DNA of 64,000 bases from Dongia rigui (GCF_034044635.1 NZ_JAXCLX010000003.1:310001-374000), one strand, 5' to 3'; numbered from the stretch's first letter, positions 37,501-46,365 are shown. The notes: generated by a model not told the origin, from the letters alone. Made by a program: numbers and translations.

Positions 37501-40043
37501 TTGCCGGGCGTGGCACATTGTCGGTTCAACTCGGCCGGATGAAGATCGCTCCTCAGATGGCCATCCCGAAGAAGACTCCCGGTCCTGTTTATCCTGCGGA
37601 CGATCAGCCGGGAAATACGCTCGATACGTCCACGCTTGAATTCTTCAATGGCCTGGGCGGTTTCTCTGATGGCGGGCGCGAATACACAGTGGTCCTGCCG
37701 GCCGACAGATCGACGCCGGCACCCTGGATCAACGTCATCGCCAATCCCGGCTTTGGTTTCAATGTCTCCGCCGAGGGAAGTGGCAGCACCTGGTCTATCA
37801 ACAGCCGCGAACATCAGCTGACGCCTTGGTCCAACGATCCAGTGAGCGATCCGCCCGGCGAAATCCTCTACATCAAGGACGAGGAGAACGACGACCTTTG
37901 GGGACCAACAGCGCTGCCCATTCGCCGGAGTGCTGCGCCCTATGTCACGCGGCATGCGCGCGGACACAGCTGCTTCGAGCATACGGCGCATGGCATCGCC
38001 ACCCATCTGGTACAATTTGTGCCGCTCCAGGACCCGGTCAAGATCTCGCGGCTCACCCTGAAGAACCTGACCGATCGCACGCGCCATCTGTCGGTCACAA
38101 GCTATGTGGAATGGGTACTTGGTGCGGCGCGAGGTGTGACGGCACCCTATGCGGTCACGACGCGAGATGCTGAAACGGGGGCGATCTTGGCGCAGAATGC
38201 CTGGAATGCGGCCTTCCAGTCGGGCGTTGCTTTCGTCGATTTCGCTGGCCGCCAGACAGAATGGACCGGCGACAGGCGCGAATTCATCGGCCGCAATGGC
38301 ACGCTGCAGAGTCCGGCCGCAATGACAAGCGGACTGGTCCTGTCGGGCAATGTCGGCGCTGGTTACGATCCCTGCGGCGTGCTGAAGACGGAGATTGAGC
38401 TGGCGCCCGGCGCCGCCCACGAGATCGTCCTTTTCCTGGGCGAAGCCGGTGATGAAATTGCCGCCCGTGCCTTGATCATGCGCTACCGCACGGCCGATCT
38501 CGATGCGGTCTTGGGCGCGGTCTCAAGTCACTGGGACGATGTGCTTGGCCAGATTGAAGTCAAAACACCCGACCGCGCAATGGACATCATGCTCAATGGC
38601 TGGATGTTGTACCAGACACTGGCCTGCCGGATCTGGGCGCGATCCGGTTTCTATCAGGCAAGCGGTGCCTTCGGCTTTCGCGATCAGTTGCAGGACGGCA
38701 TGGCACTCGCCGTCACCCGGCCGGATCTCACGCGCGCCCATCTGCTACGAGCCGCGGGCCGCCAGTTCCGGGAAGGCGATTTGCAGCATTGGTGGCTACC
38801 GCCCCACGGCCAGGGCGTGCGCACCCGCATATCGGATGACCGGGTCTGGCTCGCTTATGCCGTCGGACACTATGTCGAGACGACGGGCGACCGCGGCGTT
38901 CTCGAGGAAGTCTTGCCGTTCCTCGACGGACCCGCTCTGGGGCCAGGCGAACATGATTCCTTCTTCCAACCAATGACCTCGGACGACAAAGCATCGCTTT
39001 ACGAGCATTGCGCGCTCGGCCTCGATCGCAGTCTTGAGGTTGGGGCACACGGGTTGCCCCTGATCGGTACTGGAGACTGGAACGATGGCTTGAACCGGGT
39101 CGGCCAGGAGGGGCGCGGCGAAAGCGTCTGGCTCGGTTGGTTCCTCTACACGACGCTTCTTGCTTTTGCCGATCTCGCCGTCACGGTGAACGATCTGGCG
39201 CGCGCCGGGACCTGGCGTTCGCACGCCACGGCCTTGCAAGCCGCCCTTGAAGCCGAGGGTTGGGACGGCAATTGGTACAGGCGGGGCTATTTCGACGATG
39301 GCAGCGCCCTCGGTTCTGCGTCCAGTGCGGAATGTCAGATCGATTCCATCGCGCAGTCCTGGGCGGTTCTTTCAGGCGCCGCCGCGCCGGAACGTGCGGC
39401 GCGGGCGATGATGTCCCTCGACCAACGCCTCATCAGACGTGACGACAAACTGGCCTTGCTGTTCACGCCACCCTTCGATCAATCGATGCCGGATCCCGGC
39501 TACATCAAAGGCTATCCGCCGGGATTGCGGGAAAATGGCGGCCAATATACCCACGCCGCTACATGGACCGTCTTGGCCCTGGCAAAGCTCGGCGATGGCG
39601 ACAAGGCGGCAGACCTCTTCAACCTGCTCAACCCGATCAATCACGCAAAAGACGAAGCCGCCTGCGCACGCTACAAGGTCGAGCCTTATGCTGTTCCGGC
39701 TGACGTCTATTCGGTCGCGCCCCATAGCGGGCGCGGCGGATGGACCTGGTACACGGGATCGGCCGGCTGGCTCTATCGCGCCGGGATCGAAGGCATCCTT
39801 GGGATCAAACAGCGCAATACGCAGCTGTTGATCGCACCTTGCATGCCCAAAGGCTGGCCGGGCTTCGAGGCGATTTTCAGATACAAGTCGACCACCTATA
39901 ATATCGTCGTCTCACGACACATTGAGAAAGGCGACCCTGCCATTACTGCCTCCTTGGATGGCCGAGATCTGCCAAGTGGGCCCGTGCGCGTGCCCCTGAT
40001 CGACGATGGCGCTACCCACGAAGTGCTTCTGAGGGTCAGCTGA
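31521..40043 (+). CDS. ndvB: Cyclic beta-1,2-glucan synthase (NdvB/ChvB family)
   Basis: About 2,840 aa, inner membrane. Conserved N-terminal region from PIREELFSVDRLEQHAETLA; first membrane helices about 413-475; a GT84 glycosyltransferase domain with YIITLDSDTRLPRE near 630; further helices around 830-880 and 940-1000; then two glycosyltransferase-36/GH94 phosphorylase-type modules, the last with the catalytic GTGDWNDGLNRVGQEGRGES near 2515. The enzyme primes itself, elongates, trims and cyclises beta-1,2-glucan. No ATG is in frame near the conserved N-terminus: TTG at 31521 gives the longest frame, with GTG at 31554 as an alternative. The length matches rhizobial homologues. The exporter gene ndvA is not in the window. 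Confidence 0.93.
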   Translation: MIASFLTSFRTVSSYSPWDSDVPIREELFSVDRLEQHAETLAAAQTVSARAHRVPSLVRRLKANAATLLEAHQTIAKALDEGRFITPAAEWLVDNYHVVAAQVREVQTDLPNGYYRLLPKLAEGPFAGYPRVFGLAWAFVAHTDSHFDPVALQRFVHAYQRIQPLTIGEIWAIAITLRIVLVENLRRSAVRILAARAGRQEADALADRLLGSKEKAPEPVSVVLGPLDSEMLPPALAVQLIQRLRDQDPNVTPALDWLEAHLARWNTSSEAIVRDEQKRQGASNLTVRNIITSMRLVSGMNWAELVESVSRVDAILGQDSQFREMDFPTRNLYRSAIEELSRGSGMSEDEIANRALTYSTRSPRQTTKTVGTSVQRTREPGFYLIAEGRNELEAGIGFRAPLRLRLRRFLIGRGIGGYVCSTLILASLLLTLPIIVLEQYGVGLGMMALLTCLGFIPALDLATALINRDVTRGFAPVILPGMELTDGVPDHLRTMVVIPILLTSKAAIAEYVERLEIHYLTSPTGALHFALLSDWKDAATEHTDDDATLLQAAVDGIARLNARHPDPQCDRFLLLHRRRIWNDVQSQWMGWERKRGKLHELNRLLRQATDTSFMDTASASAAIPSNVRYIITLDSDTRLPRESVRRLIGKMAHPLNHPIFDDASGRVTQGYGILQPRVTPSLPMGQEGSLFQRIISGPGGIDPYAAATSDLYQDLFGEGSFTGKGIYDLDAVDAALKDRISENTVLSHDLFEGVFARAGLASDIEVVEEFPARYDVAAARLHRWVRGDWQLLPWLLEHIRRGAGNGRHALPAMGFWKMADNLRRSLTAPAILAALIAGWVMPLPAAAIWSAFLLTAMAVPSLAPWFGAIIPHRFNVTPLSHLRALGSDLRLNLFQITSHVIFLPHQAWLMTDAIVRTLYRVYFSRRNLLEWMTAAQAKVGQHLDTRGFARQMGGSWLLIAGAAIVVLLSASRAWPIAAPIIFIWALSPAVADWISRSPRDAGRLLISESDTQTLRGIARRTWRYFETFVTPEDHMLPPDNFQETPQPVLAHRTSPTNLGLYLLSAVCARDFGWAGLSETVERLSATLDTMESLEKFRGHLFNWYDTGDLRPLDPKYISTVDSGNLAGHLIALANACRAWRESPHQDPRTVFRGLSDDLRLVHAQFNPASLPGTPLEALARHIRRGESEPDNCLALLTELLPIASAARNSMAAAGANAETLYWIDSLQRSARAHLHDLTLSAEDTDVIADRLATIEEVARRMAFAMDFSFLLDVERELLSIGYLVGEGKLDPSCYDLLASEARLSSLFSIAKGDVPTSHWFRLGRTVTPIGSGAALISWSGSMFEYLMPSLVMRAPAGSLLERTNRLTVRRQIRYGQQLGLPWGISESAYNVRDLEFTYQYSPFGVPSLALKRGLGEDAVIAPYATALALMVDPAAALRNFSRLDSLGGSGRFGFYEALDFTRKRLPVGEDVAIVRAFMSHHQGMSIVAIGNALFDGAMRARFHAEPIIQASELLLQERTPRDVALERPKVEEITTLGKGLDFAPAKIRRFTSPHGQIPDTHLLSNGRYAVMLTSAGSGYSRWKDLTVTRWREDATRDDWGSYIFLRDMHTDKYWSAGYQPTGVAADRYRVAFSEDRAEIQRRDGTLTTTLEIVVSGEDDAEVRRLSITNAGGQPREIEVTSYLELVLAPQGADMAHPAFSKMFVQTEYLAHLGALIATRRQRAPSEPEIWAAQIMVVEGESIGELRIETDRMAFIGRGRDLRSPISIAKGRLTGTVGTVLDPIFAMRRRLLIDGRATVRVAYWTIVASSRQKLLDLIDRHQDASAFQRAATLSWTQAQVQLRHLSIDPEEANTFQQLASHLLYANNSMRPAEETIRRGRGPQANLWPQGISGDLPIVLLRIDDIEDISVVQQALRAHEYWRMKQISVDLVIVNERATSYTQDLQLAIDAAVRASQSRPTPGEVPGRGTVFSLRADIISVEMRGILAAVARILLVAGRGTLSVQLGRMKIAPQMAIPKKTPGPVYPADDQPGNTLDTSTLEFFNGLGGFSDGGREYTVVLPADRSTPAPWINVIANPGFGFNVSAEGSGSTWSINSREHQLTPWSNDPVSDPPGEILYIKDEENDDLWGPTALPIRRSAAPYVTRHARGHSCFEHTAHGIATHLVQFVPLQDPVKISRLTLKNLTDRTRHLSVTSYVEWVLGAARGVTAPYAVTTRDAETGAILAQNAWNAAFQSGVAFVDFAGRQTEWTGDRREFIGRNGTLQSPAAMTSGLVLSGNVGAGYDPCGVLKTEIELAPGAAHEIVLFLGEAGDEIAARALIMRYRTADLDAVLGAVSSHWDDVLGQIEVKTPDRAMDIMLNGWMLYQTLACRIWARSGFYQASGAFGFRDQLQDGMALAVTRPDLTRAHLLRAAGRQFREGDLQHWWLPPHGQGVRTRISDDRVWLAYAVGHYVETTGDRGVLEEVLPFLDGPALGPGEHDSFFQPMTSDDKASLYEHCALGLDRSLEVGAHGLPLIGTGDWNDGLNRVGQEGRGESVWLGWFLYTTLLAFADLAVTVNDLARAGTWRSHATALQAALEAEGWDGNWYRRGYFDDGSALGSASSAECQIDSIAQSWAVLSGAAAPERAARAMMSLDQRLIRRDDKLALLFTPPFDQSMPDPGYIKGYPPGLRENGGQYTHAATWTVLALAKLGDGDKAADLFNLLNPINHAKDEAACARYKVEPYAVPADVYSVAPHSGRGGWTWYTGSAGWLYRAGIEGILGIKQRNTQLLIAPCMPKGWPGFEAIFRYKSTTYNIVVSRHIEKGDPAITASLDGRDLPSGPVRVPLIDDGATHEVLLRVS

Positions 40044-40060
40044 ACGGGTTCGGGTGACGG

Positions 40061-41227
<1,167 letters not shown>

Positions 41228-41494
41228 CTAGGCACCCTTTTTCGTGACCTTCTTTGCCTTATTGATATCGATATCCGAATCCCTTGCCAAGCGGAGCGCC
41301 CGCAGCCGTTCAATATTCACCAGTACCGCTCGCCGATCGGCTTCATATTCTTCTCTGGCAAGCGCCGCATCGCGATCGCGATTGGCCTTTTGCACCAGCT
41401 GCTTTGCCCGATCTGGGGGCGTCCTCTTCACGATGGGTGCTGAATCTGCCGCGGTACTGTTGGCCGGCGGAAGACGATGGCGGCTCATGATCAT
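41228..41494 (-). CDS. Small charged hypothetical protein co-transcribed with the desaturase
   Basis: An 88-aa soluble protein, rich in Arg, Lys, Asp and Ala, predicted helical from residues 28-75 (DRAKQLVQKANRDRDAALAR, YEADRRAVLVNIERLRALRL) with a basic Lys-rich tail. GAGGAG lies eight bases before the ATG at 41494. It ends immediately before the desaturase start, so the two share a transcript. I do not recognise the family. Confidence 0.7.
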   Translation of the reverse strand: MIMSRHRLPPANSTAADSAPIVKRTPPDRAKQLVQKANRDRDAALAREEYEADRRAVLVNIERLRALRLARDSDIDINKAKKVTKKGA

Positions 41495-41622
41495 GACGTC
41501 ATCTCCTCAAAGAGCTGGTAAATGGGCGTAACCCCGTGGCCCGATTGATCGAGCGCACGAGGTTTCCAAGCCTATCGCTCTGCCAGTACATCCGTGGTCA
41601 GAGCAACAGGACGATGGGATGC

Positions 41623-41832
41623 TTAGACCGCTTTGAGGTCTTCGGCGGAAGACTTACCCGTCTTGCGATCAGCGACGACCTCGTAAGAGACCTTCTGGCC
41701 TTCGTTGAGAGCGCCCATGCCGGCACGTTCGACGGCACTGGCATGAACGAAAACGTCCTGCGTGCCGTCCTCCGGCTGGATGAAGCCGTAGCCTTTTTGG
41801 CCGTTAAACCACTTCACGGTTCCGATACTCAT
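41623..41832 (-). CDS. Cold-shock domain protein (CspA family)
   Basis: A 69-aa single cold-shock domain with RNP1 KGYGFIQPE and RNP2 VFVHASAV, the standard single-stranded nucleic acid binding surface. The frame is open to 41871, but the ATG at 41832 (MSIGTVKWFNGQKGYGF) is the family start and follows AAGGA by nine bases. It acts as an RNA chaperone. Its position behind a desaturase gene may reflect a shared response to cold, but they appear to be separate transcripts. Confidence 0.95.
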   Translation of the reverse strand: MSIGTVKWFNGQKGYGFIQPEDGTQDVFVHASAVERAGMGALNEGQKVSYEVVADRKTGKSSAEDLKAV

Positions 41833-42065
41833 AGAGATATTTCCTTTTAGACATAGCTTGTTACGCCGCATTGTCGCGACCAGTAGATCGAGATTTTGGA
41901 GGAAGATCGTCAGTCAGCGCGCTATCTGCGGCGGGGCCCAAGTCGTTCGGCCGAATCTCAACTGTCGATACATGGGCATCCAGCGGCCCAAATGCAATGA
42001 CAATGTTTAAGATGACGGATCATTGCCATGCGATTTCCGATCTCACGTGGACGTCCTCAAGCCAA

Positions 42066-42093
42066 CGACGGCATCGGTTTCCCGATGCCGTCG
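42066..42093. terminator. Perfect 12-bp hairpin after the secreted Ser/Gly-rich protein gene
   Basis: CGACGGCATCGG - TTTC - CCGATGCCGTCG is a perfect stem-loop 28 bases from the stop of the gene at 42121-42498. It has no U-run on either side, so it may be a processing or protection hairpin, or half of a factor-dependent terminator. The remainder of 41833-42120 shows no gene. Confidence 0.55.
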
Positions 42094-42120
42094 TCACGCT
42101 CGGTCGACCGCCAGACCTGT

Positions 42121-42498
42121 TTAGTTGCCAGACCCACCACCCGAACTGCCGCCGGACGAGCCGCCGCTCGCTCCGCCGGACGAGTTGCCGCCGGACGAGT
42201 TGCTGCTGGAACCGCCAGATGAGTTGCCGCTAGACCCGTCGCCGCTCGGATTGGTATCCGGGTTCACCGGTGAAGCGCCCGTCGGTTGATCACCCGGAAC
42301 GGCATCGCTGTTACCGGTGCCGCCGGTGTTCGTGTTGATATCCGGGTCGGTATCGGTCGGTGCGTTCGGGTTGGTCGAGCATTCAGATGGCGTGACGTTT
42401 GCGCAATCCTTGGGCGTCGTTGTCGTATTGTCCTGCGCCAAGGCAACGCCGCTCAGCGATAGGAACACGCAGGTAGCCGGAACGAGAATTTTCTTCAT
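42121..42498 (-). CDS. Secreted low-complexity Ser/Gly/Asn-rich protein
   Basis: A 125-aa protein with a clear signal peptide (MKKILVPATCVFLSLSGVAL then AQD). The mature part has one Cys pair (DCANVTPSECSTNPNAPTD) and then becomes low complexity: Asp/Asn/Thr-rich, ending in about 40 residues of Ser-Gly-Asn repeats such as SSGGNSSGGASGGSSGG. It is probably exported to the periplasm or beyond as a disordered protein. I do not recognise a family, and repeats of this kind vary in length between strains. Expression from the divergent region shared with the next gene is likely. Confidence 0.65.
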   Translation of the reverse strand: MKKILVPATCVFLSLSGVALAQDNTTTTPKDCANVTPSECSTNPNAPTDTDPDINTNTGGTGNSDAVPGDQPTGASPVNPDTNPSGDGSSGNSSGGSSSNSSGGNSSGGASGGSSGGSSGGGSGN

Positions 42499-42771
42499 AG
42501 GTATCTCCGATTTCTGGTCTCGGCCATATGGCCGCGTGCGATGTCAAGTCGACCATGGCTTCGTCGTTCCACGGTTCGGGTTTCTTTGCGTGAAATCCGT
42601 AGCTTCCACGATTGCAGAACAGAAACTCGGACGATGTGATTGATCCCATGCGCGCTCGTCTCCGCGACGCGGTCTTCGCGAGCTGCGATGCAACCTTCTG
42701 CCATCCTTTGGTTTGGTTCGGCGCCATGCACACGCGCCAGCGCAGCCGGCCACCCATCGGAGGAGAACCCC

Positions 42772-43770
42772 ATGACGACCGACACCTACCAATATCCAGA
42801 TCGTCCCGTTGCCAGAGCTGTGGGCTCGGTAGAATCCGCATTCTCGGCCGTATCATGGTCGGCCATTCTGGCCGGCGCGGCCGCTGCCGCAGCGATGTCG
42901 ATGATTCTTGTCAGCCTCGGGGCTGGTCTCGGCCTGTTGGCCGTCTCGCCCTGGCAAGGAGAGGGCGCGTCGCCCGTCACGCTCGGTGTCGGCGTCATCG
43001 CCTGGTCGGTCGTGGTCCATGTTGTCTCATTCGGTGTCGGCGGCTACCTCGCTGGACGGCTGAGAACGAAATGGGCTGACGTCCATGGCGACGAGGTATT
43101 CTTCCGTGACACCGCTCATGGCTTCATCAGTTGGGCCGTCGCCATTCTGGTCAGCGTCTGCGTGATGACGTCGGTGGCTGGTGTTTTCGCCAAGGGCACC
43201 GCGTCGGTCGCCGCCGCTGGTGTCGGCGCCGCCGGTGCCACCGCGGGGGCTGCGGCCGCTGCCTCGCCGGGGATGGAGAATTCGGCTGACAATGCATCTG
43301 GGTCGTCCGCCCTGATGGCGTATTTCAGCGATATGTTGCTGCGCCCGGCGAGCAGCCCGGCCGATTCCGCATCGACGGCGACGACTACCCAGCTGCCCGC
43401 ACCGGCAATGACTCCCATGACTCCGGCAGCGCCAGCGGGTGATGTGACGCAGTCTCGTGGCGAGATTGTGCGCATCCTCACGGTGAGCTTGGCCAATGGC
43501 GATGTCGCGGCCGGCGATAAGGCGTATCTCGCCCAGCTGGTGACGAATGAGACCGGTCTGCCGCAGGCCGAAGCGGCAAAGCGGGTCGACGATGTGATCG
43601 CCCAGTCCCAGAAAGCCGTCGAGGATGGCAAGACGAAGGCCAAGCAGATCGCTGACGACGCCCGCAAGGCCGTTGCCGGAGCCGCGCTGTGGACCTTCGT
43701 GACGCTGTTGATCGGCGCGTTCTGTGCGGCCTATGCGGCCACGATCGGTGGCCGTCTGCGGGACCAGTGA
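42772..43770 (+). CDS. Conserved multi-pass membrane protein of unknown function
   Basis: A 332-aa inner-membrane protein. Transmembrane segments lie near residues 25-55, 68-95, 115-140 and 305-325 (ALWTFVTLLIGAFCAAYAAT). Between the third and fourth lies a roughly 160-residue loop, first Ala/Pro/Thr-rich, then helical (DVIAQSQKAVEDGKTKAKQI). GGAGGAG lies six bases before the ATG at 42772; the frame is open from 42640 but without a better start. The family occurs in many alphaproteobacteria without known function as far as I recall. An intrinsic terminator follows 63 bases after its stop. Confidence 0.8.
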   Translation: MTTDTYQYPDRPVARAVGSVESAFSAVSWSAILAGAAAAAAMSMILVSLGAGLGLLAVSPWQGEGASPVTLGVGVIAWSVVVHVVSFGVGGYLAGRLRTKWADVHGDEVFFRDTAHGFISWAVAILVSVCVMTSVAGVFAKGTASVAAAGVGAAGATAGAAAAASPGMENSADNASGSSALMAYFSDMLLRPASSPADSASTATTTQLPAPAMTPMTPAAPAGDVTQSRGEIVRILTVSLANGDVAAGDKAYLAQLVTNETGLPQAEAAKRVDDVIAQSQKAVEDGKTKAKQIADDARKAVAGAALWTFVTLLIGAFCAAYAATIGGRLRDQ

Positions 43771-43832
43771 GGCCGTGCAATAAGGCAGGCGCCACACGGA
43801 GAGAGATGGACCGCCCGCGAAACGACAGCTTT

Positions 43833-43856
43833 AAGGGGCCCTTCGGGGCCCTTTTT
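43833..43856 (+). terminator. Intrinsic terminator after the membrane protein gene
   Basis: AAGGGGCCC - TTC - GGGGCCCTT forms a hairpin with one internal mismatch, followed by a T5 run. It separates the gene from the convergent tRNA. Confidence 0.8.
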
Positions 43857-43925
43857 CTCAAGGGCTTGCTCAACCCGCGCCCAGGGGGCCGGGGAGGCTG
43901 TAACTGACTGATTGTTCTGGAAGGT

Positions 43926-44001
43926 TGGCGTCCCCAACGGGATTCGAACCCGTGTCTTCACCGTGAAAGGGTGATGTCCTAGGCCCCTAGACGATGGGGA
44001 C
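43926..44001 (-). tRNA. tRNA-Glu (anticodon UUC)
   Basis: A 76-nt tRNA on the minus strand. The acceptor stem GTCCCC pairs with GGGGAC, the D-arm region follows, the anticodon loop is CTTTCAC (anticodon TTC, reads GAA/GAG) and the T-arm contains GGTTCGAATCC. The discriminator base is G and CCA is encoded in the DNA. All stems pair by eye. Confidence 0.97.
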
Positions 44002-44204
44002 GTCTTGGGCTGTGCGGGGGCCTTTTAACCGCTGAAGGGGCGGATTGCAACGGTGGAATGAACCAGCCGCCGCTAATCTGCGATCCCCCTTTAAGAGATC
44101 GGTCTCCACCGTCATAATGCGCCGCCCGGCCGCACCCGCCTGCTTTGGGAAAAATTCAGCGCTGGCCGGAATTCCATCAACTTTACAATACCTTAGGGGT
44201 CATC

Positions 44205-44555
44205 ATGTCTTTGAAGCGTCTGGGCGATCCGTCGGTCATCAGCGATGCCGTCATTCATAACAACATCGTCTACCTGGCCGGCCAGGTGGCGGAAGAGCCG
44301 GTTTCGGCCTCCGTCTATGAGCAGACCAAGAACATCCTTGCCCAGATCGACGCCCTGCTGAAGCAGGCCGGCACCGACAAGACCAAGATCATCAAGACCA
44401 ATATCTGGCTGTCGGATATCTCGACGTTCCAGGACATGAACAAGGCCTGGAAGGAATGGGTCGTGAAGGGCGAAGCCCCGGCCCGCGCCACCGTCGAAGC
44501 CAAGCTGGCCGACCCGAAGTGGAAGGTCGAGATCATGATGACGGCCGCGATCTAA
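44205..44555 (+). CDS. ridA: RidA-family enamine/imine deaminase
   Basis: A 116-aa Rid/YjgF protein that hydrolyses reactive enamines such as 2-aminoacrylate released by PLP enzymes. Family motifs are VYLAGQV near residue 24, NIWLSDISTFQDMNKAW and the C-terminal PARATVEAKLADPKWKVEIM, whose Arg binds the carboxylate of the substrate. The frame is open from 44145, but the ATG at 44205 has AGGGGT five bases upstream and begins at the family N-terminus. A perfect terminator follows its stop. Confidence 0.92.
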   Translation: MSLKRLGDPSVISDAVIHNNIVYLAGQVAEEPVSASVYEQTKNILAQIDALLKQAGTDKTKIIKTNIWLSDISTFQDMNKAWKEWVVKGEAPARATVEAKLADPKWKVEIMMTAAI

Positions 44556-44872
44556 CGCCGAAATCTCGCGCCTCGGAACGCCCGCGCCCTTACCGGCGCG
44601 GGCGTTTTTTTTGCGCCGCTGCGCCAGGTGATCAGCAGCACGGCCGCCAGGGCGCCGGTCGTCAGCAACCCCAACCAGGCGACCCAGGCCATCTTGACCG
44701 GCCAGACCATCAGGCAAAGTCCCAGCGACAGGGCGAGGAGAATGCCGCCGATGGCGCGCATCCGTCGGCGCCAGGGTAACGTCAGCGCCGGGATAAGCCC
44801 CGCATGCCGCTGCATCGCCAACGCAACGGCCATGAAGCCCACAGCAGCCGATGTGGCGGCGAGCAGGCTCAT
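44552..44872 (-). CDS. DUF3325 family membrane protein
   Basis: A 106-aa protein with three hydrophobic segments (LLAATSAAVGFMAVALAMQ; MRAIGGILLALSLGLCLMV; MAWVAWLGLLTTGALAAVLL). DUF3325 genes regularly close siderophore-receptor units of the form receptor-DUF3649-PepSY-DUF3325, as here. They presumably assist reduction or handling of ferric iron in the inner membrane, but this is unproven. The start overlaps the PepSY stop by four bases. The Arg-rich C-terminal tail is encoded by DNA that also forms the ridA terminator, and the stop overlaps the last bases of ridA. Confidence 0.82.
   Translation of the reverse strand: MSLLAATSAAVGFMAVALAMQRHAGLIPALTLPWRRRMRAIGGILLALSLGLCLMVWPVKMAWVAWLGLLTTGALAAVLLITWRSGAKKTPAPVRARAFRGARFRR
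44579..44612 (+). terminator. Intrinsic terminator of ridA, lying inside the convergent DUF3325 gene
   Basis: Perfect 10-bp stem CGCCCGCGCC / GGCGCGGGCG (44579-44588, 44595-44604) with a TTACC-type loop, then eight T residues. It lies within the last codons of the DUF3325 gene on the other strand, so the same bases encode part of that protein's C-terminal tail. Confidence 0.93.
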
Positions 44873-46365
44873 TTGCGGCCCACCTTGTGCGCGAGAAGCG
44901 CGAGGAAGATAGCACTCGCCAGCAGGGCAAAATCGACGCCGGCGCGTGCCCAGTCGCCCCCAGCAATCGCGTTGACGAGCCCGTGGGATGTGCGGATCGC
45001 CTGCAGGAGCGGCAAGGCCAGATAGAGAAGGGCAGCAAGGCCGAACTGTTCGCGCCAGGCAGGCCCTACGGGGCGCAGAAAGGCGTGGGCGAGTGCCACA
45101 GCCCAGGCGGCAAAGAAGACCAGCGCCTCACCATCGGCACGATTTTCCCACGCGATCGGCAGCATCTGGTTGGCGGCGAAGAAGGCGCCGATCGCGAGCG
45201 GCAAGCCGACCATCGTTGCAATGTTGAGACCCTCGACAAGCCGCAGGCCCTTGCCACCGCGTGCCGCGCGCTTACGCGTCCACAGGATGAGGCCGGTCGC
45301 AACCATGCCGGTCCCAACCATGCCGGAGAGAAAGAAAAGCCAGCGCAAGGTCGGATCGGCAAAGCGTGCGATATGGAGCCCATAGAGGGCGTAAAAGGTG
45401 CCGGCGGCCGCATTGAGATCTCGATCGTCGTGCAGAATGTCGCCGCTGACGCCGTCGATCACCACGCGGCTCCGTGCATGAGAAACATGATGGGTGTCGC
45501 TGGCGATCATGACGATGCGCGCATCGGCGCGGCCGGGATGGGTGATCTCAATGCGGCCGACGCGGGGGCGATAATCGCCCGCCATCCACATCTCCTCGAC
45601 CCGGGTGGCGATTGGCCCGAGCGGCAGAAGCGATGCGGGCCTGGCGTCTGTCACCGGCGCCGGGTCACCGAGCAGCGCCGTCTCGAAGGCACGCATGTCG
45701 CCGCCATAGTGACGCTCGATTCCCCATGGCAGATAGAGAAACATGAAGATGACGAGACCCGAATAGGTGATCATCAGGTGATAGGGCAGCGCCAACACGC
45801 CCAGCGCGTTGTGGCCGTCGAGCCAGGCGCGCTGCGGCTGCGCCCAGGGGCGGAAGGTGAAGAAATCGGCAAAGATGCGGCGATGCGTGATGACGCCGCT
45901 GACGATGGCCACCAGCATGGCCATGGTGGCAATGCCGACCAGCAGACGCCCCCAGATCCCTGGCATCTGCAGGTCGAAATGAAAGTAGTAGAGGAAGTCA
46001 CCGCCATAGGTATCGCGTGGATGCCAGGGCTCGCCTGTGGCGGGATTCAGCATTTCGCGCTGAAAGGTCGGTGGCGTCGCCTGCCAGAGATAGAGATGTG
46101 TCGCCGGGTCGCGGGCATCCGGCAGTTCAATCATCCAGCGATCTGCGTTGGGGCCTATTGCCTGCAGACGCCGCTCGGCCAGGCTGGTCGCCACATCACT
46201 GGGGACATGGCTCGGCGCCGGCAATTCCGGCCGCATCCAAAGCGATATCTCCTGCCGGAAATAGCTGACCGTGCCGGTGAGAAAGATCGCAAAGAGCAGC
46301 CAGCCGAAGATGAGGCCGGCCCAGTTGTGGATCCAGGCCATCGTGGCGCGGAAGCCGGCCTTCAT
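44869..46365 (-). CDS. PepSY-associated transmembrane protein (iron-uptake linked)
   Basis: A 498-aa inner-membrane protein of the PepSY_TM family. It starts MKAGFRATMAWIHNWAGLIF, has a first helix at about 14-36, a large periplasmic portion with PepSY-like sequence (VEEMWMAGDYRPRVGRIEIT), and further helices in the C-terminal half (LRWLFFLSGMVGTGMVATGL). Members next to siderophore receptors are thought to act as ferric reductases with paired histidines in helices (for example HRRIFADF and HNALGVLALPYHL). The start at 46365 overlaps the DUF3649 stop (ATGA); the frame is open upstream but the family N-terminus begins here. Confidence 0.88.
   Translation of the reverse strand: MKAGFRATMAWIHNWAGLIFGWLLFAIFLTGTVSYFRQEISLWMRPELPAPSHVPSDVATSLAERRLQAIGPNADRWMIELPDARDPATHLYLWQATPPTFQREMLNPATGEPWHPRDTYGGDFLYYFHFDLQMPGIWGRLLVGIATMAMLVAIVSGVITHRRIFADFFTFRPWAQPQRAWLDGHNALGVLALPYHLMITYSGLVIFMFLYLPWGIERHYGGDMRAFETALLGDPAPVTDARPASLLPLGPIATRVEEMWMAGDYRPRVGRIEITHPGRADARIVMIASDTHHVSHARSRVVIDGVSGDILHDDRDLNAAAGTFYALYGLHIARFADPTLRWLFFLSGMVGTGMVATGLILWTRKRAARGGKGLRLVEGLNIATMVGLPLAIGAFFAANQMLPIAWENRADGEALVFFAAWAVALAHAFLRPVGPAWREQFGLAALLYLALPLLQAIRTSHGLVNAIAGGDWARAGVDFALLASAIFLALLAHKVGRK

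Noticed and set aside
41833-42120. Cold-shock type structured leader or thermosensor upstream of the CspA gene
   Set aside because: No clear cold-box or conserved stem was seen; only an unremarkable leader.
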